Source: Hesseltinella vesiculosa
Lineage: Eukaryota > Mucoromycota > Mucoromycetes > Mucorales > Cunninghamellaceae
Direction: 5' to 3'
Assembly: GCA_002104935.1 (NCBI GenBank)
Contig: MCGT01000001.1
Coordinates: 744,001 to 808,000, forward strand
DNA: 64,000 nucleotides
A program made the position numbers and the translations under genes. Under the pieces are notes generated by a model. It worked only from the letters and a program-made list of their open reading frames with translations. It had not been told where the DNA came from and did no database searches. How positions within the stretch are numbered: the stretch's first letter is position 1; each line of letters opens with the position of its first letter. Positions 1 through 10,033 of the stretch are shown in pieces.

Positions 1-432
1 GAGCCTGCAAAGGAACCTGCCTCTTCCTCCACCCCTCTCAACATACCCAAGAAACCTACCGAAAAGAAGACCCCGCCCTCCTCCCCCTCCCCCGCCAGCC
101 CCAGTTCCTCACCGCCCCCTGACCTGACCTCGCCACCCGCTCCCCCACCTGCTCCAACCACCCCCTCATCTAATGTACAAGCCCAATTGCAACTGCAATT
201 ACAAAATACCATTCGCCAGCACCTGATTGACCCTATCCGCAACCCCTTGCCTCCTACCATTGCTCAGCTTTTACCCCAAGCCATTGCCCAACTACCACCC
301 CAGCTGGCCTCTCAACTTTCTCAAACCCTGCATTCGGCCCTCCGTGCTCAACAGCAACATGAACAACAGTTACAACAAAAACCCACCACCAAACCTATCC
401 AACCCTCTTCTGTCTCCAAGAAGAAGGATTAG
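1..432 (+). CDS. 3' end of a proline/glutamine-rich protein (partial)
   Basis: Reading frame 1 is open from the first base of the window to a TAG at 430-432, so this is the last exon, or part of it, of a gene that starts outside. The 143 visible residues begin with a Pro/Ser/Lys-rich low-complexity stretch, then become Gln/Leu/Pro-rich with a possible amphipathic segment (pattern QLLPQAIAQLPPQLASQL), and end in a lysine-rich tail (SVSKKKD). No catalytic motif or named domain is visible. The composition resembles a disordered C-terminal tail of a regulatory or chromatin protein, but that is only an impression. A CDS is likely because a 143-codon open frame with a strong compositional bias continues cleanly to one stop. 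Function cannot be given. Confidence 0.6.
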   Translation, partial: EPAKEPASSSTPLNIPKKPTEKKTPPSSPSPASPSSSPPPDLTSPPAPPPAPTTPSSNVQAQLQLQLQNTIRQHLIDPIRNPLPPTIAQLLPQAIAQLPPQLASQLSQTLHSALRAQQQHEQQLQQKPTTKPIQPSSVSKKKD

Positions 433-584
433 CCTCTTCGTTTCCCGCCCCATCCCCCTTTTTTTTTTGCCCCACCGCCTGTACAACATGAAATGAAACC
501 CTCCTGAACTTAATCTTTGGATACATGAGTGATTATAAATTATGTATGGCTACAGGAGAGAGAAGAAGAGGAGAAAAAAGGCAC

Positions 585-2046
585 TTAAGTTGAAGACGCT
601 TGGGCTTGCTGGGCTTTCTTCTGCTGGGTCATAAAGGCCTGCGCAACGGTACTGATGTCCAAGGGCTTGTCAGATTGCGCATTGGACGTGCTGCGCAGAC
701 GGTTCATGGCACGGACGGCACGGACAGCACTCTTGAATTTGTGACGAGCATTGAAGTTTTCGCGCACGGTGTCGAGAATGTCCACATCCATGGCATCGTT
801 GCCTGTCATCCACTTGTTCTTGAGCGCCTCGCTGGCCGTCAACCGGTTTTCGGGGTCAAGTGTCAAGCAGCTGCGGATAAAGTCCTTTGCATCCTGCGAC
901 ACGTTGCGCCAATACCGTTCGTGGAATTCGTATCGGGCATGTGTGATCTCATCTGTCAATTCGGCTTGGTCCTCGGCTTGGAAGGGCTGGTAACCACACA
1001 ACCTATGAACAACAAGGGTCAGGAATGCCACTTTCCACATGACTCCTTACAATGTATAGGTGATCACGCCCACCGCCCACATATCCACAGGAGCACCATA
1101 TTTCTTTCGCAACAACACTTCAGGAGCTAAGGAAAGAAGTGAGTGTTCCGCCAGTCCAAAGCATCCAATCTTTACCAACATAGCCAGGCGACCCGCACAC
1201 AGAATCCAGCGTGGCCGTCGAGGCGTCCGACTTGGCAATGCCAAAATCACAAATGACGAGATCATCAGAATCACGTGATTTGAACAAGAGATTTTCAGGC
1301 TTCAAGTCTAAAAAGGTAGAGGAGTACAAAGGGAAATGAGAAGAATGCCAAAATTGGGCTGTGCCTTTTTTTTTTTTTTTTTTACCTCGGTGAACCACCC
1401 CATGTGAGTGCAGGTACTCAATGCCTGTCAATACCGATTTCATGACCACCACAGCGTCCTTTTCTGTAAATTTGCCTCGCTCAAAGAGTCGTTCAAACAA
1501 TTCACCACCCGTAGCCCTATTAAAAAAAAATAACAAGGTCAGTGTCACTTGTTTTTAGCTGCCGATCATTTCGATCGCACAAGAAAAAAGAGCTTACAAT
1601 TCAAACACCAGATAAAACTTGTCTCTATTAAAAAAAAAATACCAAGCCAAATAAAGTTAGGGTTACCTAGTTTGGGCAATCGCATCCTTTACCTGGATTC
1701 AAACCAATCATAAAAACCAATTACGTTTGGGTGGTCCAGGTTTTGCAAAACCTTCATTTCGTCAAACACCATGTCGAAATGGCCTTTGACTGTCTTTTTA
1801 GGAATGACCTTGATCGCCACTGGCTTGTTGTCAAAAATCCGAATGGCCCGACGCACAGAACCAAACGTACCGCTACCTAGAAAGCCACAAGAAAGATCAG
1901 CAAGAAAGACATCAGCAACAACCAGCCATGCGTCGAGTGTCCTTGCCTAGCTCTTCTTGGAATTCATATTTCTGTTTCTTGTCATAAGATTCTGGCTGTT
2001 GCACACCGCCATGGACAATGGTGTCTAATGCACTAAAGAGACCCAT
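585..2046 (-). CDS. Calcium/calmodulin-dependent protein kinase-like Ser/Thr kinase
   Basis: Seven exons on the minus strand (2046-1947, 1876-1693, 1624-1598, 1516-1386, 1307-1176, 1126-1051, 1002-585) join in frame to 355 residues. Kinase signatures appear in order: glycine loop LGSGTFGSV, lysine in PVAIKVIPKK, catalytic loop VVHRDLKPENLL, DFG in ICDFGIAKS, activation segment GSPGYVAPE, then WAVGVITYTLLCGYQPF. That last motif and the order of motifs are typical of CaMK group kinases, and size fits CaMKI/Cmk type. After the C-lobe there is a basic stretch (NARHKFKSAVRAVRAMNRL) in the place where CaMKs carry the autoinhibitory, calmodulin-binding helix. It would phosphorylate Ser/Thr in response to Ca2+/calmodulin. 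The first intron appears to use a GC-AG splice pair. It lies divergent to the RPC9 gene. Confident as a kinase; subgroup is inference. Confidence 0.9.
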
Positions 2047-2395
2047 TTTTCAAGAAGTGTAAAAAAAAAAAAAAAAAGGAGGACAAAAAGAAGAAATTGA
2101 CCTTTTCTAAAATCGCCACACTTTTCCCTGCTCCAAAAAAGGAAAACCCTTGTCTTCAGCGCCTCCAGCAAGTCTTGGCTACTTTTTTTTTTTTAGGTGC
2201 CACTGGACGGTAATACCCTCGGAATATGCAACCATGTCATGGTTATAAAATCTACAGCGTGCAGTCTTCATTTCTGCTGTCATGGGAAAAAGTAGAAATC
2301 TTCAATGGCACATGACCTCCAGGTAATCCAAAAAAGCAAGGCGGCCAGCAAAAAAAAAAAAAAAAACTTTTCGCCACTTTTTCATTTTTGGCTCG
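2047..2395. other. Divergent intergenic region, kinase / RPC9
   Basis: This 349-bp gap separates two divergently transcribed genes, so both promoters must lie here. It contains three A or T homopolymers of 9-18 bases near 2060, 2180 and 2350. Poly(dA:dT) tracts are common in fungal promoters, where they exclude nucleosomes. I see no convincing TATA element and no ORF or RNA gene. Confidence 0.5.
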
Positions 2396-2907
2396 ATGAT
2401 CATCAAGAATGCTCGAGCAGCACTTGTATCCAACTATGAAGTGTTGGCTTTATTAGAAGAACGACAAGATTATCAAAAGCACATGGTCAAAGCCAATCCT
2501 AATCTTGAATACCCAGAACACCTGCGCACCATTCAATTCGAGGTAACTTTCTTGTTCAGCCGCTTTTTGTTCTGATCCAGTTGTTGGCGATCTAGCTGAT
2601 CAGCTTCTTGGGAACCACCCCTTGCCATCGCCAAAACCCTGAACGAATCCACAGTTTGTTACAAAAACTGGCTCCCTTTCAATTGACCATGGGCGAAAAG
2701 CTACATATCGTCAATCATCGACCAGCGAGCGACGTCGACATTTACCTGGTAATCTGGCCCTCTCTTCTCACTACTTTTTCACTGACTGCCGGCACTCTTT
2801 TTTATTTTTAGCTCATTGAAGAATGTGAAGAACGATTCACACCCGACCAAGTTCAAGAGATGATCGATCTTATTTTGCACGAATTACCCGACCCTGAATC
2901 GCATTGA
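2396..2907 (+). CDS. RPC9: DNA-directed RNA polymerase III subunit RPC9 (C17/CRCP family)
   Basis: Three exons (2396-2542, 2596-2748, 2812-2907), all in phase 0, encode 131 residues. The protein begins MIIKNARAALVSNYEVLALL, typical of the RPC9/CRCP branch of the Rpb4-like family: an N-terminal segment followed by the HRDC-like helical domain, with late motifs ERFTPDQVQEMIDLI and a short acidic tail. RPC9 pairs with RPC8 to form the stalk of RNA polymerase III, which makes tRNA and 5S rRNA in the nucleus; the stalk helps initiation-factor contact. Length matches the family (about 115-150). The ATG at 2396 was chosen because it is the first in frame and gives the conserved N terminus. It shares a short divergent promoter region with the kinase gene. 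A 5S rRNA gene, a Pol III template, lies 18 kb away; this is probably coincidence. Confidence 0.88.
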
Positions 2908-3133
2908 AGCACAATGTGCAGCCAGCATGACAATAAAACGATATCCCCTCCCTTTCACAGAGAGAAAGTGTGGGCGACGCGCGGCCGTGTCTTTGAAAAA
3001 GGGAAACCCAGGATAGCCTTGGCATTCGAATGGTGACGCACAGGTTGTGTGACCAAAGAAAAAAAAATAAAATAAAAAAAGCAAGAGCGCTTGCTTGATT
3101 CCTTCCAAACCGACCATTGACTTTGATTTCGAC

Positions 3134-4950
3134 ATGGACGTGGCTTCAAGGAAAAAGCAAGGCGTAGAAAGGCAAATAACATTTGGCCCATCTGCCCCCA
3201 TTGATGAATGGGAATTAGAAAAAGCAACGGTAACAAAAAAGAAAAAAAAACTCGTTTCTTCACTGCTCATTATTTATACATCAAAGCTGCTACGAGAATT
3301 GAACGAACATAAAGAGAAAGTCTCCCGATTGGAACGTGTTCATGATGAACAACAAGATACATTTGAACGGAACCGAGCAAGTGTACGCTAGGCTCACCCC
3401 CAAAAAGCAGCATCGCTTCCGCTGACGCCGTCTCTTTTTTGTTCTCTGCAGCTCTTGAAAGAGGTCAAACTCAAAGAATCTTCATGGGAAAAACGACGGC
3501 AAGAAGCCGATGAACACTGGATGGCCGAGGTACCAAAACATCCCTCAGAAACCAACCCCCCTTCCAATACCAACGCGCCAACGCCACCTCTTTTTGATAG
3601 ATTGTCGAGCTGCAAGCCCAGCTGGAGAATCAGGAACAGGAACGGCAACAAACCCTCAAGGAACTACGGAAACAAATGGAACACACTATGACGATGGAGC
3701 AACAAAAGAACGAACGGCGCGTGGCAAATCTCCACGAACGACTGGCCGACAAGGAACGAGCGCTCCAGCAATACCAGGACTACCAGCCCGCCCAACCCAC
3801 CGCCGACTCGCCCTCGCCCTCGCCCTCGCCCATCTCACCTTTGCCCACCCCAACAAGCCTGGCCATGCACCGCCATACTGCCGACGCCAGTCCGGCCACC
3901 ATTCGCCAGTTGAAACTGCAACTCGAACAAACCCAACATCAGTACCAGCAACTCACCCTTCGCTTGGCCGAAAAGGATCAGCGCCAGGCGGCAGCTGGCG
4001 ACCCTGACCAAGCCCAGCCTGGCCAACCATCCTACGAGGCACTGGAAGCCCAACACCGGCAAGAGCAAGACCATCTGCGCGATACATTCATGAAGGAACA
4101 CCAGAGCATGACCATTCACTGGGAAGCCCGCACACAAAACATGCAGAATGAGTACGAGGACACCATCCAGCAACTCCGAGACGAAAACGCTGCCGAAAAG
4201 GAAGTGTGGAAGATCGAATATCAGGCCCAGATGGATCAGCTGCGGCACCAGCTTGAAGAACGATTCAAGAAGCAGCACTGGGATGCCGATCAGGCCTGGC
4301 TGAGTAAGTGGCAAGATCTCCAATCCACGCTTTCGCAGGACGCCATGGCCATCCAGGGCCACTGGGAAACCAAGATCCAGCAACTCAACGACTCTCACGA
4401 GCAAGCCCTCGTCCGCGCCCGCAGCGAACTCGACGTTGTCAAGGACAGACTAGCCAACGACATCGACCGCCGCCATCGCCTCCGTGACGACTTTGACGCC
4501 CTGACCTCCAAAACCACCCTTGACCAGCAGCAATGGCTCCAAGAAAAGCTAGCCTTCCAGAAAGCCGTCGCCAGGTACAAGGCCAAGCAAAAGGTAAAGT
4601 CATAGACAGAGAAGAGTGGCCAAGCAGTAGCCTCATCTGCCGACCTATCCTCCTACAGAACCAGCAAGATTATGACGCGTCCTTGCAATTGGCCCAGGAC
4701 ATGATGGTGCTTCTCAATTTGGACGAACCCCACGACAAGCTGCCGACCACCACCCTATTGGAGATGCTGAAAACCATCAAGAAACAAATGCTTGTTTTGC
4801 AATCCAGCCAGCTGGACATGGTAAGGTCTTTTTTTTTTTTTTTCTATTGGCCCGCGAAAAAAAATCCACCCCGCTTACCAGTATATTTTTTTTCTGCCAA
4901 AGGAGGATGAACGGCGTTCGGTCAACCACATTTTGGATTTTGCATGCTAG
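3134..4950 (+). CDS. Long coiled-coil protein of unknown function
   Basis: Six exons (3134-3229, 3287-3382, 3452-3529, 3601-4593, 4659-4820, 4903-4950), all phase 0, give about 490 residues. Most of the protein, from about residue 33 to 420, is rich in Glu, Gln, Arg, Lys and Leu with heptad-like spacing, so it should form long coiled coils. A Pro/Ser/Ala-rich linker (PSPSPSPISPLPTPTS) at about residues 140-160 breaks it. The last 70 residues form a shorter, more hydrophobic helical module (LQLAQDMMVLLNLDEPHDKL). Such architecture is common in cytoskeletal, centrosomal/spindle-pole or vesicle-tether proteins, but no family-specific motif is recognised. The first exon lacks an upstream ATG in frame, so MDVASRKK is taken as the start. 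All introns fall between codons, which favours the model. Confidence 0.75.
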
Positions 4951-5408
4951 TGCTCTTTTTTCACATACCTTGTTACTGAGATACACCCAAAAATAATAAA
5001 AAACCATTGTCTATTGAGCTTTTACTGTACCAAAGATGCGAAACTCATTCAGTCTCCGCCTTTGTTTTTCAGATTTTTGCCTCGACGTGATTTCTCTTCA
5101 AACGAAACTCCTTTCGATTTGGCAACCGGCATCAGCCACCTCTTCAAAAATCATCGATGTTACCAGCGTGCCCGCTTCAGGCAATGGCAGCTCCGAGCAA
5201 GCTAATTTTCCTACATGGCAAATAGGCATGGGAGACTGATTTTTTTTTTTTTGACAGAATAGCCTTTGCCTAATATGAAGTGGAAAATCCACAGCCGGGG
5301 TACCCTATCCTCAATGCTTCATTTCATATCTCCTTTGATAGTCAAGTCCCTCGCTAAACACGACTAGCCTGCGGACTTTTTATTGATCGTGTCGCACATG
5401 GTCAAGAG
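4951..5408. other. Convergent intergenic region
   Basis: The 458 bp lie between the stop codons of the coiled-coil gene and the EAF gene on opposite strands, so only 3' untranslated sequence is expected. Short open frames occur on both strands but none has a domain, a good start context or splice support. One T run (5239-5251) is present. No RNA gene is seen. Confidence 0.5.
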
Positions 5409-6923
5409 TTACAAAATCTCACCATCATCACTGCTTGACATGTCATCGGCCTCATCATCTCTGTGTTGGCCATCTAAAGGAAAGTGTGAGCTTTTTTCAT
5501 CGGGTAGCTTTGGCTCTTGACACTTGCCTAGTAAATCACGGAGTGAGGTGGGTCCAGCACGGTTCATGGTGGGAGTCAGCGCATGGCTTCGATTTGGAGA
5601 AGGCTTGAGATAGTTGGGCGTGGTGCCAGGCAGGGATGAGGTGGAATTCATGTACGGAGAGGCGGCGAGCGCCTCATCTTCAGAGAGCCCACGAGCGATA
5701 TCTTCAGCCAACGTATCCATGTCGTCTTCACTGCTGCTGCCGCTGCCGCTGCTGCTCTCATCCGACCCGCTGGACGAGGAGTCGTCATCGTCACTGGAGC
5801 TTCCCGAATCGCTCATGTTGGCTCTTGATCGGGCAGCCATGGCAGCCAGCGAGTTGGATTTGCCTGCAATGCGTGGTCGTTTCTGGCCAAGCTGGTGATG
5901 GGGCATGGCACCCGGGAGAGCGAGGGGCGGTTGGTTGTTGGAGAAGGTGGCGGGCGCAGGCGTGGGTGGTGAAGCATCCAAACGCCTGATCGGGGCCGAA
6001 GCCATTTTCAGTTTTCGGCGACGTTTGCTGGGCGACTGGACCGTGCCCGGGGTCGAGACAGTCATGGTAGGGGTCAAGGCGGTGGTGGACGAGGAGGAGG
6101 ACGGCGTCTTGGCGATCGGGGCGGCAGCAACGGGTTTCTTGGATCGTTGGGTAGCGTCTTGGCTAGACGAGGCATTGGGGGTGTCGACAGTTTCAAAGCC
6201 TTCAGAATCGTCCGAGTCCTCAGCCTCATCGTCATTGTCGTCACTGTTGAGGATTTCATCCATGTCCCGTAAAAAGTCCACATCAAACGAATCATCCATG
6301 GGGGTATCTTGCGACTGCTTGGTGGCCGACTTCGGCTTGCGGCCCGGTTTGCCTGGTGGCCCGGTCGGTTTCTTCTTACGCACCTTCTTCATGGTCAACT
6401 TCATGGTTGGCCGTTCCAATGTAAATGTCTAGACCAAGGAGATGAGTCACTTTTTTTTCATCCACATGAAGGAGAAAGCAAGTCTTACTTTTGTATCTTC
6501 ATCGTAGACCAGCAGGCAATCCATATCTTGCACATTGCTAGGCATGCCTTCGTAGGATACCACATTATCGTCCTAATCGAACAAACAAAAGAAAGGTAAG
6601 TGCTGGTCATGTCTGCTGAAGGAGATTTCAGAGAGGAGGGAAAGAGAAATAGAAAGGCGAGGTAGAGCAAAGGTGGCTTACGGATATCCATTCAGTAATG
6701 TACGCGTCGTTGTCTTGTCGAAAGTGGGTCTTTCTTGAGTGCAAGGCCGGATCAAGTTTGGAATGAACTAGTCAACATGAACAAAATGTCTCAGCTTGAG
6801 AAAATGATGTAGCAAGGAAGGCTTACAGCGTAGGGTATAATAGTTTTGGTTGACTTGTTGCTTTTCTATAAATGTTTTTCCTAGTTGGATATTGTACACC
6901 CCAGAGGGGAATTCGCAAGCCAT
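5409..6923 (-). CDS. EAF-family RNA polymerase II transcription elongation factor
   Basis: Four exons (6923-6827, 6767-6682, 6572-6489, 6428-5409) give 428 residues. The first 100 form the EAF N-terminal domain, with VYNIQLGKTFIEKQQ, later NDAYITEWIS, then the hallmark MDCLLVYDEDTKTFTLERP and KLTMKKVRKKK. In animals and Schizosaccharomyces pombe, EAF binds ELL and the pair stimulates Pol II elongation in the nucleus. The rest is low complexity: acidic Ser/Asp blocks (DSDDSEGFETVD and a long Ser/Asp run), basic patches (SPSKRRRKLK) that could be nuclear signals, and an acidic C terminus (SSSDDGEIL), as in EAF transactivation tails. The start is the first ATG before the conserved domain. No ELL gene is visible in the window. 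The family assignment is strong; the exact ends of the disordered tail are certain from the stop. Confidence 0.85.
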
Positions 6924-8347
6924 GGTGATCTTATCTCTTGGTGATAAAATAAAAAGGAGAGAAAATCAAAGGAATGGCTATTTTGGAAGTGGTGGGGGGG
7001 GGGGAGAAGCAACAAAATTATAAAATGGCTGCTGGCTCACACAGAAGGCACGAAATCCTGCCAATCAAAAAAGTGTCGGCTCCCCTTGCAACCAATGCAC
7101 TGTGGAAAAAATTAGAAGATAAAACCAGCGCAGCCAATCAAAGAGACAGCTGCGATTTGGCTGCTAAAAGTACTTGCCTGAGATGAGCCATCGCAGCAAG
7201 CCTCACAGCTCAAGGCGCCTTGTCTTGTAGAGTCGAACTCATCCAGCATCCAATGACCGCTGCACCAAGGTAGCTCTTGGCATGCAACTATGTCACTTTT
7301 TTCTTGTTTGTAGGCCAGAATGCGTTTTCACTTGAAAAAAAATCAGAAAAAGTTTCAACGCTGGATGCTAAAGCTATCGTCCTCGATCAAAGAACCCACA
7401 CAGAACTGGTTGTGGCACAGTGTAACTCACTGTTAGAGATATATTTTTTGGGAAGTAGTCACTTCAAGCATCTGCACGAATGCACTGCCATTAGCTGCTG
7501 CTGCTGCCGCTCTTTTTTACTAGAAGCGACAAGCTTGACGGTGCCTGTCCTCGTTCTGTGGGCATCCATGATGCTCAGGGCTAAATGAAAAAAAACTCCG
7601 GTGCGGGTAGAAAGTCTTCTTAGAACTTTTAAATAAATGACTCTTCTAGAAACACGGCCCAATCTACCTCGGCAATTACCTTTTTGCTTCCCCTTCATAC
7701 GCCCGAGTTCCATATTGATCAATTCCCGTGTATGGCCGATCCGGCCATCCACTCTTGTGTTTTGGAATAGATTTGGAGATATACTCTCCTTTGTCCCAGA
7801 GTAGCAGATGTGCAGTCAAAAGGGCTCGTACAAGGATATCCCCAGGGTACACTCGCATTTCATTTTGATTATTGGTACCTGTATAAGCTCGGGTCATCTG
7901 CTCTCCAGCGCAAGTCACCAGACCTTTGCATGGACCAAGACGAACCAGGTCTTTCTCACATTATGCAGGTGGACTGCCACTCTGCCTGTGAAACGACACT
8001 GAAGCGTTTGAGACCAACTTTTTCTTGGAGTCTTCAGAGCAGATGTTGCCAAGCGAGCACCTAAAAAAAAAAAAAAAAGAACAGGCTTCACCCTAACTAG
8101 AATGAATTTTAGGGTGATTTTTTCTATTGGTGCGGAAACAGAAGAAGAGTGAGCCAATCAAGTGGCCGATGGCTGGCCGTGGCACCCGTTTCATCCAGGT
8201 GGAGAGGTTCCTGACTAGCACTAGCCATCGGACTGGCACATGATTGGGCTGCCCAGGGTTTTTTTATTTTTGGCCCAAAGCACCCATAAAATAAAAACCT
8301 CAGCTTTTTTTTTCTCTTTTCTTCACTGCTGTACAGTACCCTTGACC
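6924..8347. other. Upstream region of EAF gene; unassigned short ORFs
   Basis: This 1.4-kb stretch lies upstream of the EAF gene (minus) and the small ORF at 8348 (plus). Several CCAAT-like boxes are visible (near 7060, 7134 and 8152) together with a G9 run near 7003. Minus-strand frames at 7459-7752 and 7676-7918 are open; the second repeats an R-x-Y-x-G pattern four times, but has no start-proximal or splice evidence. I do not call a gene. A TATA-like AT-rich element (8285-8300) precedes the next ORF. Confidence 0.4.
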
Positions 8348-8626
8348 ATGTCCTTTATTCAAAACGATGTCGACCCTCTCTTCTTAAGAGAAACCCATTT
8401 GGAAAGCACCACAATGTCAAGTACCCGGTCCAACCATTCTGACAGCGATCTTGATGACGATGATCAAATGTTTTACACGCCCATGTCCTTTCATCAGTCC
8501 TTCAAATGTTGGCTCAACAAAGATGCTACTCCAAAACGACTTTCCCATCCTATGCCTTCTTTCAAGCCTGTATCCAATACCCAAACCAATGACAAACTCA
8601 ATCGGTTGATATCCTTTCACCTTTGA
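8348..8626 (+). CDS. Small acidic hypothetical protein
   Basis: A single exon of 93 codons runs from an ATG in a good context (ccATGtcc at 8348) to TGA. The 92-residue product starts MSFIQNDVDPLFLRETHLE, has a Ser/Asp-rich acidic patch (SDSDLDDDDQMFY), then an aromatic motif SFHQSFKCWLNKD and a basic Ser/Pro/Lys segment. No membrane segment or known domain is seen. A TATA-like AT-rich element lies about 55 bp upstream and T-rich sequence follows the stop, both compatible with a real short gene. The acidic block followed by PMSFHQSF could be a phosphorylated docking peptide, but this is a guess. It could also be the first exon of a longer gene, although no strong donor is visible before the stop. 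Confidence 0.45.
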   Translation: MSFIQNDVDPLFLRETHLESTTMSSTRSNHSDSDLDDDDQMFYTPMSFHQSFKCWLNKDATPKRLSHPMPSFKPVSNTQTNDKLNRLISFHL

Positions 8627-10033
8627 AACAGAACTCTTGCTTTTTTTTTTTTTTGCATATCAACGACTCTCTTGCTTTAGTTGTACTTCTTTTATTATAA
8701 TCTGCATGCCATGAATTCCCCGTTTTGTTATCCATGATAACAGCTAATTAATTAAATCACTCGTCCTTTTTTTTTTCCTTTTGTGACGCATGATGGGCTT
8801 CACTTTTTCAAAAACAAGCTTTTTTGAGTTGCACGGAACAATCGCCACATTTCCTAAATCGGAAAAATCCGGCGGTTGTCTCCATTCGCACCCGGCACAC
8901 TACCCTCGTTTCTTCAGATTCTGCCTGTACGCAACGTTCCTCGCTCTTTATTCAATGGATTGCTCCTAAAACACTACAAAAAAAATTGAAATAAAAGGAA
9001 GCTGCGTTACCACCTTTTTTTTTCTGGGCTTGCTTAGTGTGCCTAAATCGTGATCTCCTACCTGGCCAACGTCCGCTGCATGGGCGCTAGAAAGGTCTGT
9101 TTGAAATCGTGAATCCAAAAACACCAACTTCGCAATAAAACATAAAATCTTCAGCGAGAAAAAAAAAATTGTAAGAAAAAGTCAGCCACGACCATTGCTT
9201 CATTTTTTTTTTTTTTTTTTTGGCCAGGGCAGTACCCGTTGTTGATCACCTACTCTCCCATCCACACGTTAAACTAAACCAGCGGGGTATGTATTCACGA
9301 ATTCCTGTGATGTTCATCAACCATAAAAGAAGCGCGAAACCAACGTAAACTGAAAGAACGGCAAGAACAAAAGAAGCGTCAGCCATCCTCTTTTATGCAG
9401 TCGCCTACAACGTTGCTATTACGTTTTAAAAGTTGTGTAGTATAATTTCCCTGCATGATGATGAAAAGATGAAGAAGAGGCGAGGGTGGGAAGGAAAAAA
9501 TGGCTTAAAAAAATGCAAGGTGACTCAGGGCTTGGAAAGCTGCGCCATGCTTTGACGAGAAACGTGAGTAAAAAACGTAAAAAGATCGTGACAGGCAACG
9601 AGGTAATGGAACCGTGAGGGGGGGGGGGGGATTATGAAGCCCAAGCAAAGGAATGGCGTAAAGTCCTTCACGGTCTGAGCGAATGAGAGAAATGAAAAAG
9701 TTAGAATAAAAAAAAAAGCGACCCGCTCCCCAATGCTTGTCTCTCTGACTTGCTTTTTCTGGCATGATCAAATGGCTCTGAGATGATTGAAACCCAGTTA
9801 TTAAAAAAGGACATTCTTCTTCACAGGTTATTTTCTGGCTTCCTCCAACGGCCTTCCTTCCTCCGAAGAGCGACAATACCTGCAGGCGTCTAGCACCAGA
9901 CGAGCACTGTTCATTTTGTGCAACAGACGTCAAAGAGGTCGCCAAATGATTCGCCATTGAAGACGCGTTCAAAAGGAAATAGATTAAACAAAAGACCTTT
10001 TTTTGGAAGCAGGAGCATTTGCTTTTACTTGGG
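8627..10033. other. 1.4-kb gap with no supported gene
   Basis: The gap separates the small ORF from the 3' end of the minus-strand HNH protein. It is AT-rich with several T or A tracts (8640, 8770, 9013, 9203) and a G11 run near 9617. A 192-codon minus frame (10083-9505) overlaps the last exon of the HNH gene in another frame and shows no domain; I regard it as chance. No tRNA-like or other RNA structure was recognised. Confidence 0.45.

Noticed and set aside
3835..4404. 189-codon minus-strand ORF
   Set aside because: It lies antisense to the coiled-coil exon and is made of Leu/Val-rich complements of Gln/Glu codons; no domain.
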